A program made the position numbers and the translations under genes. The notes under the pieces are model-generated. The model was not told where the DNA came from. It worked only from the letters and a program-made list of their open reading frames with translations, and made no database searches. Below are positions 6,317-9,957 of a DNA stretch of 9,957 bases, piece by piece. The stretch's first letter is position 1, and each line of letters opens with the position of its first letter. The stretch comes from JAGPFW01 sp964535155 (GTDB lineage Bacteria; Patescibacteriota; WWE3; UBA101185; UBA10185), in contig CAZHSR010000033.1 in NCBI GenBank assembly GCA_964535155.1, positions 1-9,957 of the forward strand, given 5' to 3'.

Positions 6317-6351
6317 TAACGAAATGCAAAGGGTAAATTAGCATTTCGTTA
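6317..6351 (+). repeat. Second stem-loop after tRNA-Leu(CAG) (wide loop)
   Basis: TAACGAAATGC (6317-6327) and GCATTTCGTTA (6341-6351) form a perfect 11-bp stem around a 13-base loop. The 5' arm shares the core C-R-AAATG with the wide-loop hairpin at 4787-4841. Confidence 0.65.
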
Positions 6352-6358
6352 TGCCCGA

Positions 6359-6379
6359 AAGAATGGCGTAGCCATTCTT
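6359..6379 (+). repeat. Third stem-loop after tRNA-Leu(CAG) (GTA loop)
   Basis: AAGAATGGC and GCCATTCTT form a perfect 9-bp stem closed by a GTA loop, 14 bases before tRNA-Leu(GAG). It shares the GTAGC centre with the third hairpin after tRNA-Arg (4844-4870). Confidence 0.65.
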
Positions 6380-6393
6380 GAGAAACAAGGTAA

Positions 6394-6478
6394 GGGCGAG
6401 TGGCGGAATTGGTATACGCGCAGTCTTGAGGTGGCTGTGGAGAAATCCATGCAGGTTCAAGTCCTGTCTCGCCCACCA
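6394..6478 (+). tRNA. tRNA-Leu (anticodon GAG)
   Basis: Acceptor GGGCGAG pairs with CTCGCCC. The anticodon stem is CAGTC/GGCTG with loop TTGAGGT (anticodon GAG). A long variable arm (TGGA-GAAA-TCCA) and T arm GCAGG-TTCAAGT-CCTGT follow, with discriminator A and encoded CCA. It closes the cluster; no G/C hairpin terminator follows, only an AT-rich stretch. Confidence 0.95.
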
Positions 6479-6528
6479 TAAAATTTTTTAAATCTGAAGA
6501 GTAATATATATTTATCCCTAAACTAAAT

Positions 6529-6557
6529 TTGAATATTTCATAATCCTATAGTAGAAT
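6529..6557 (+). promoter_or_regulatory. Promoter of the orphan gene at 6594
   Basis: TTGAAT (6529-6534) and TAGAAT (6552-6557) are separated by exactly 17 bases. This gives a start near 6564 and a leader of about 30 bases carrying the RBS AAAGGAG (6582-6588). It is the best-spaced promoter in the window. Confidence 0.65.
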
Positions 6558-6593
6558 GACGTAACCTTAATAACTATACACAAAGGAGTAGAG

Positions 6594-7100
6594 ATGAGTA
6601 TCAGGAGCTATCTTAGGAAACTGTCAGATGGAGTTACAGGGCCAGAAACGGCAACATGTTTTCCAGCAGCGTTGGATTGCCTCCTTAATGGGGTGTCAAT
6701 CCCAGTGGGAGTTTATGAGAAGTACGAAGAAAGGTTTTGGGAACAACAAGATACTGGATCTAATACAAGAAGGACAAAATCCGCAATTCGAGATGTGATG
6801 AAAGCCGCAGGGGGCGGTTCCAAAAAAAGACTGAAAACAGTAAGAGTCCGCAATTCAGACGAGTGTGCTAACCAATTACGCAAGTGGAGAAAGTCCCAAA
6901 GCGTAATGATTTGGATCGAAGACCTTCATGTAGTTGGTCTCCGTCCTATAAGCGGTGGTTGGCGCATGGTAGGTACATCCTTACCTAAAGGCGTTAGCAC
7001 ACGGATGGTTTTCAAATCTGAAGAAATCTTTCAATATCTGGCTCAACCCGCCAGATTCAAGGGAAAACTGCAATGTAATATAGCGGCTTTTTCTCTTTAA
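6594..7100 (+). CDS. Orphan protein, possible papain-like (C39-like) cysteine peptidase fold
   Basis: I do not recognise a named family for this 168-aa protein. The segment GPETATCFPAALDCLLNG (16-33) resembles the start of the C39-like peptidase fold, where a catalytic Cys opens a helix (CGPAAL-type). Cys22 would be the nucleophile. The later IEDLHVVGLRPISGGWRMVGTS (108-129) resembles the strand carrying the catalytic His, which would be His112. This is fold-level inference from pattern, not a family match. There is no signal peptide or membrane helix, so it should be cytoplasmic. The gene is a self-contained unit with its own promoter, RBS and terminator, directly downstream of a tRNA cluster. 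Three sampled 60-base stretches are 45-50% GC, against about 37-40% in sampled neighbours, with more CGN Arg codons, which suggests a different origin. Confidence 0.75.
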   Translation: MSIRSYLRKLSDGVTGPETATCFPAALDCLLNGVSIPVGVYEKYEERFWEQQDTGSNTRRTKSAIRDVMKAAGGGSKKRLKTVRVRNSDECANQLRKWRKSQSVMIWIEDLHVVGLRPISGGWRMVGTSLPKGVSTRMVFKSEEIFQYLAQPARFKGKLQCNIAAFSL

Positions 7101-7118
7101 GACCGGGAATCCACACAG

Positions 7119-7154
7119 GGGTGGCGAACACAAGTTCGACACCCTTTCTTTTTC
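7119..7154 (+). terminator. Rho-independent terminator between convergent genes
   Basis: GGGTG-G-CGAAC (7119-7129) pairs with GTTCG-A-CACCC (7134-7144) with one internal mismatch around an ACAA loop. TTTCTTTTT follows. The T run serves the plus-strand gene; the minus strand lacks one, so rlmN is served less well. Confidence 0.85.
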
Positions 7155-7161
7155 CCCAAAA

Positions 7162-8220
7162 CTAATTCCTCCCACTCAATTGCCCACAAGCCGCATCAAT
7201 CCCTTCACCAAAGTCCTGGCGAAGAGTATTACGAATCCCATACCTTTGCAAAACAGCCCTAAAAGCCTCTACAGCCCTTGGAGAAGACCGTTTAAACCCA
7301 ATTCCTTCCACTTCATGATAATTTATGACATTTACAAAAAACAGATGCCTTACAGCCTTATAAGAATTTAATATCTCCGCCAAAGCCACTGCATGACCTT
7401 CACTATCATTTACGCCACCCAACAAGATATACGCTATCAAAACCTTTCGATTTGTGGTTAGAATATGCTGTTCCAAGGCATTCATCACATCCGTTATATG
7501 ATGAGTTTTTGCAATTGGCATAATTTTTTCCCGCTCTTCTTGGAAGGGCGAATGCAAAGACAATGCCAAATTTATTTGAGGCTGTTCTTCTGACATTTTT
7601 TTAATTCCAGAAACAAGCCCCACAGTGGAAACACTAATATGCCTTTGCCCAATTTCCAGTTTCTTTTGGTCCACCAAAATTTCCAGAGCTTCAAAAGTTG
7701 CGGGATTTGCAAAGGGTTCTCCCATGCCCATAAAGACAACATTATCCACTTTATGCCCTGTTTTCTTAAAATATAAAACCTGATCCACAATTTCATCTGC
7801 ACTTAAATTTCTTGTAAAACCAAGCTTTCCTGTGGCACAAAAGGCACAATTCATGGCACATCCTACCTGAGCAGAAACACAAATAGTATTTCTTCCTAAA
7901 TTTTGCCTTTTACTACTAACTCGTTCTTTTTCACCTTTATAATGCATTTTTACGGTCTCAATTTTCTTGCCATCAAAGGTATCAAATAAAACTTTTTGGG
8001 TTTGACCGTCTTTTTGGACAGTAACTTCCTTTAAGGTCAGGATTTCATCGCCAAGTTCTGCAGACAAAGATTCTCTAACTTCTTTGGGAATGTTAGAAAT
8101 TTGAGAATATTGCAACACTTCATTTTGCTTGTAAATTGCTTCTAAAACCTGTCCCAATCGATATTTTGGCTGGTTCAGGGAGTTTAATATCTTAATAATT
8201 TTTTGTTCTCTTGTTTCCAT
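7162..8220 (-). CDS. rlmN: RlmN, dual-specificity 23S rRNA/tRNA adenine-C2 methyltransferase (radical SAM)
   Basis: RlmN methylates C2 of A2503 in 23S rRNA and A37 in some tRNAs, using a radical SAM mechanism. The iron-sulfur cluster motif CAMNCAFC gives Cys121, Cys125 and Cys128. Cys114, seven residues before the first cluster Cys, and Cys345 in GIDAACGQL match the two mechanistic cysteines (C118 and C355 in E. coli): Cys345 carries the methyl group and Cys114 resolves the adduct. GMGEPF (165-170) and GGVND (268-272) are further family motifs. The 352-aa length is normal. The ATG at 8220 has only a weak RBS-like AAAG. It diverges from the DUF2207 gene across a 33-base AT-rich spacer and converges with the gene at 6594. 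It is the only clear housekeeping protein gene here. Confidence 0.97.
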   Translation of the reverse strand: METREQKIIKILNSLNQPKYRLGQVLEAIYKQNEVLQYSQISNIPKEVRESLSAELGDEILTLKEVTVQKDGQTQKVLFDTFDGKKIETVKMHYKGEKERVSSKRQNLGRNTICVSAQVGCAMNCAFCATGKLGFTRNLSADEIVDQVLYFKKTGHKVDNVVFMGMGEPFANPATFEALEILVDQKKLEIGQRHISVSTVGLVSGIKKMSEEQPQINLALSLHSPFQEEREKIMPIAKTHHITDVMNALEQHILTTNRKVLIAYILLGGVNDSEGHAVALAEILNSYKAVRHLFFVNVINYHEVEGIGFKRSSPRAVEAFRAVLQRYGIRNTLRQDFGEGIDAACGQLSGRN

Positions 8221-8247
8221 TGCTTTAATACTAGCATTCTTTATAAT
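8220..8247 (+). promoter_or_regulatory. Promoter of the DUF2207 gene, predicting a leaderless mRNA
   Basis: TTGCTT (8220-8225) and TATAAT (8242-8247) are separated by 16 bases. The usual start distance places transcription initiation at about 8253-8255, on the ATG at 8254, and no RBS could fit. The -35 box overlaps the start codon region of the divergent rlmN gene. Confidence 0.6.
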
Positions 8248-8253
8248 AATTTT

Positions 8254-9957
8254 ATGAAAAGACTTATTTTTAATTTTTTTGTCCTAACTGCACTTTTATC
8301 CATTTTTTCCACCAAAGCCTTTGCACAAGAAGCCATTGATGATTTTAGAGTTGATATAACAATAAATCAAGATGGTTCCATTTCTGTTGTGGAGGAGATT
8401 TTGTATAACTTTGGGACGGCATATAAACATGGGATTTTTAGAAATATCCCCTTAGTAAAGGAAAATACAGAAGGAAAGAAATTTATAATGGAATTGAAGG
8501 AACTTTCGGTTACGGATGAACTTAATAATAGATACCCCTTTGTTACAAGCGGAAAGAATGAAATCGAGGTAAAAATTGGTGACCCAGATGTAAAAATTTC
8601 GGGTAGCAAAAAATATGTCATTTCATACAAAATTTTGGGAGGCTTAACTTATTTTGACGATTTTGATGAAATTTATTGGAATGCCATTGGTACAGAGTGG
8701 GAAGTTCCTATAAAGAATGCTTTTGTAAATGTAAAATTGCCTGAAGGAGCCGGAGTAGGGGAGTCGGAAATTAAATTTGCTTGTTATACGGGCGTGCAAG
8801 GCTCTAAGGCTACAAATTGTGAGGGAATGCTTGAAGGGGAAAAAGTATCATTTAAAAATACTTTGAGTCTTGGAAATGGCGATGGATTAACCGTTGCAGT
8901 AAGCTTTCCAAAAGGGTTTGTATCTGTTGTTGAACCAAGTTTATACAGAAGGTCTTTAAAAGAAATCTTAATTTATGTGGGAATTGGCTTGGCTTTACTT
9001 GTAGGAAATGTTGTGTTGCCAATTAGAAAGGTAGTCTCCTTAGTTAAAGAAAAATCATATTTTAATAAAAACAAAAAGATAGTTTCTGCTTGGTTTGATC
9101 CTCCAAAACGACCAGATGGAAGCTTATTTTCTCCTGGTGAAACTTTTGGAATAGTGGAAAAATTGAGTCCAAAATTAATTACTGCAGAGATAGTTTATTT
9201 GGCGCAAAAGGGTTATATAAAAATAATTGAGGATGGAAAAAAGGATTTTGCATTTGAGAAACTGAAGGAAGCAGATGCAAGTTTTACAGACCATCAAAGA
9301 ACTTTGTATAAGGCATTATTCGCGGTTAGACCAAGAACAACCACAAAAGAAATGAAAAGGTCATACACTTTGGGTATCAGATATAACGACATGGTAGGTG
9401 AAGTTTACAAAGAGCTGGTTGCTTTGGGATTTTCTGAAAAAAATATCAAGAAATTAAGGGAAGGGAATGGAGCCAAAGCATTTTTCTCATTATTTTTAGG
9501 CGGAATTGTAGGATTTGTGGTCTATTCAATTGCCTCATCGGTTGAGAGAAAATTAACAGATGCGGGAATTCAAGCTTATTCGGAAGCCAAATCTTTAAAA
9601 AACTTTTTATCTTCGCAAAAGGATCAGCTGGAATTTCAGGCCAAAAATCAGATGTTTTTTGAAAAATTACTCCCTTATGCAACAGCCTTTGGGGTAGAAA
9701 AAGTTTGGGCAGAAAGGTTTAAAGGCATCACCTTGCAAAAACCCGACTGGTACGAAGGCGACTTTAACGCCATGCAATTTGCAGTAATAAGTAGTGCTGT
9801 CAACAAAAGCGTTATGAAATCTGTGGCAAGTGCAAATAAAAGCTCTTCATCTGGATTTAGCTCTGGTTCTGGAGGTGGCGGATTCTCTGGTGCGCGGCCC
9901 GCGTCCGTTTCAGCAGGCCAGTCAGCTTCCGTTCCGCCACGGCGCGATCCATCATGG
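8254..9957 (+). CDS. DUF2207 membrane protein, 3' end missing or replaced
   Basis: The reading frame is open to the window edge (568 codons, no stop). It has a clear signal peptide with cleavage expected after AFA (residue 24). A typical DUF2207 extracytoplasmic domain follows (FRVDITINQDGSISVVEEILYNF, HGIFRNIP), then a membrane helix at about 238-258 and a cytoplasmic region with VSAWFDPPKRPDGSLFSPGE and a segment like a winged-helix or linker. A hydrophobic segment lies at about 410-430, and a Ser/Gly-rich tail (SSSSGFSSGSGGGGFSG) is normal for the end of this family. The role of the family is not established. The frame through 9892 looks genuine. After that, Gly codons give way to GC-rich codons unlike the family, so the true C-terminus (normally a short Gly-rich end) is probably missing. 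Confidence 0.88.
   Translation, partial: MKRLIFNFFVLTALLSIFSTKAFAQEAIDDFRVDITINQDGSISVVEEILYNFGTAYKHGIFRNIPLVKENTEGKKFIMELKELSVTDELNNRYPFVTSGKNEIEVKIGDPDVKISGSKKYVISYKILGGLTYFDDFDEIYWNAIGTEWEVPIKNAFVNVKLPEGAGVGESEIKFACYTGVQGSKATNCEGMLEGEKVSFKNTLSLGNGDGLTVAVSFPKGFVSVVEPSLYRRSLKEILIYVGIGLALLVGNVVLPIRKVVSLVKEKSYFNKNKKIVSAWFDPPKRPDGSLFSPGETFGIVEKLSPKLITAEIVYLAQKGYIKIIEDGKKDFAFEKLKEADASFTDHQRTLYKALFAVRPRTTTKEMKRSYTLGIRYNDMVGEVYKELVALGFSEKNIKKLREGNGAKAFFSLFLGGIVGFVVYSIASSVERKLTDAGIQAYSEAKSLKNFLSSQKDQLEFQAKNQMFFEKLLPYATAFGVEKVWAERFKGITLQKPDWYEGDFNAMQFAVISSAVNKSVMKSVASANKSSSSGFSSGSGGGGFSGARPASVSAGQSASVPPRRDPSW
9893..9957. other. GC-rich foreign tail, probable chimeric contig end
   Basis: The final 65 bases contain 45 G or C (69%), against about 37% in the rest of the window. 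The switch is abrupt and falls in the Gly-codon repeat of the DUF2207 gene. Read on the minus strand from the ATG at 9955, the block is an open frame whose third positions are mostly G or C (17 of 21), beginning MMDRAVAERKLTGLLK. This is what a high-GC organism's gene start would look like. Confidence 0.7.

Noticed and set aside
6261..6479. Minus-strand open frame of 72 codons beginning MVGETGLEPAW
   Set aside because: It is the antisense of tRNA-Leu(GAG) and the hairpins before it. The GETGLEPA string is a well-known false protein produced by reading tRNA-Leu genes backwards.
7162..7164. The terminator at 7119-7154 as a full bidirectional terminator for rlmN
   Set aside because: On the minus strand the hairpin is followed by CTGTGTGG, not a T run.
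1..9957. CRISPR array, insertion sequence or transposase
   Set aside because: No regularly spaced direct repeats, no transposase motifs and no paired terminal repeats were seen. The short inverted repeats are local hairpins.

Overview
The window looks like a piece of a low-GC (by eye about 37%), compact bacterial genome, most likely a Candidate Phyla Radiation (Patescibacteria) member of the Microgenomates/Katanobacteria kind. This is inference. It rests on AT-rich coding with short overlaps, CCA encoded in all four tRNA genes, a MacB-type exporter split into separate genes, a DUF2207 membrane protein and several lineage-specific small proteins. TGA is used as a stop codon (the adaptor gene ends in TGA), which argues against the UGA=Gly lineages such as Gracilibacteria.

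Layout. Positions 72-4183 hold a four-gene plus-strand operon: a periplasmic-adaptor-type (MacA/HlyD-like) protein, a MacB/LolD-type ABC ATPase, and two tandem paralogous MacB/FtsX-type permeases. It probably forms one export complex with a heterodimeric permease. Its 3' end overlaps tail-to-tail with a minus-strand gene for a small membrane-anchored DUF4430-like protein (4158-4628). That gene and tRNA-Arg(TCG) diverge from one palindromic -10 region near 4640.

After tRNA-Arg come three consecutive stem-loops (4759-4870), then a secreted coiled-coil protein (4901-5620) and a small, extremely acidic protein with a near-ideal ribosome binding site (5741-5974) and a strong terminator. A tRNA cluster follows: Lys(CTT), Leu(CAG) and Leu(GAG). 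A second set of three consecutive stem-loops lies between the two Leu genes and mirrors the set after tRNA-Arg.

Positions 6594-7100 carry a self-contained, GC-richer orphan gene with its own consensus-like promoter, RBS and terminator. Its product has a Cys...His arrangement resembling papain/C39-like cysteine peptidases. Convergent to it is rlmN (7162-8220, minus). Divergent from rlmN is a DUF2207 membrane protein gene (8254 onward) whose promoter predicts a leaderless mRNA.

The last 65 bases (9893-9957) switch abruptly to about 69% GC and read as high-GC coding sequence on the opposite strand. The native sequence probably ends near 9892 in the Gly-rich tail of the DUF2207 gene, and the rest is probably a chimeric contig end.
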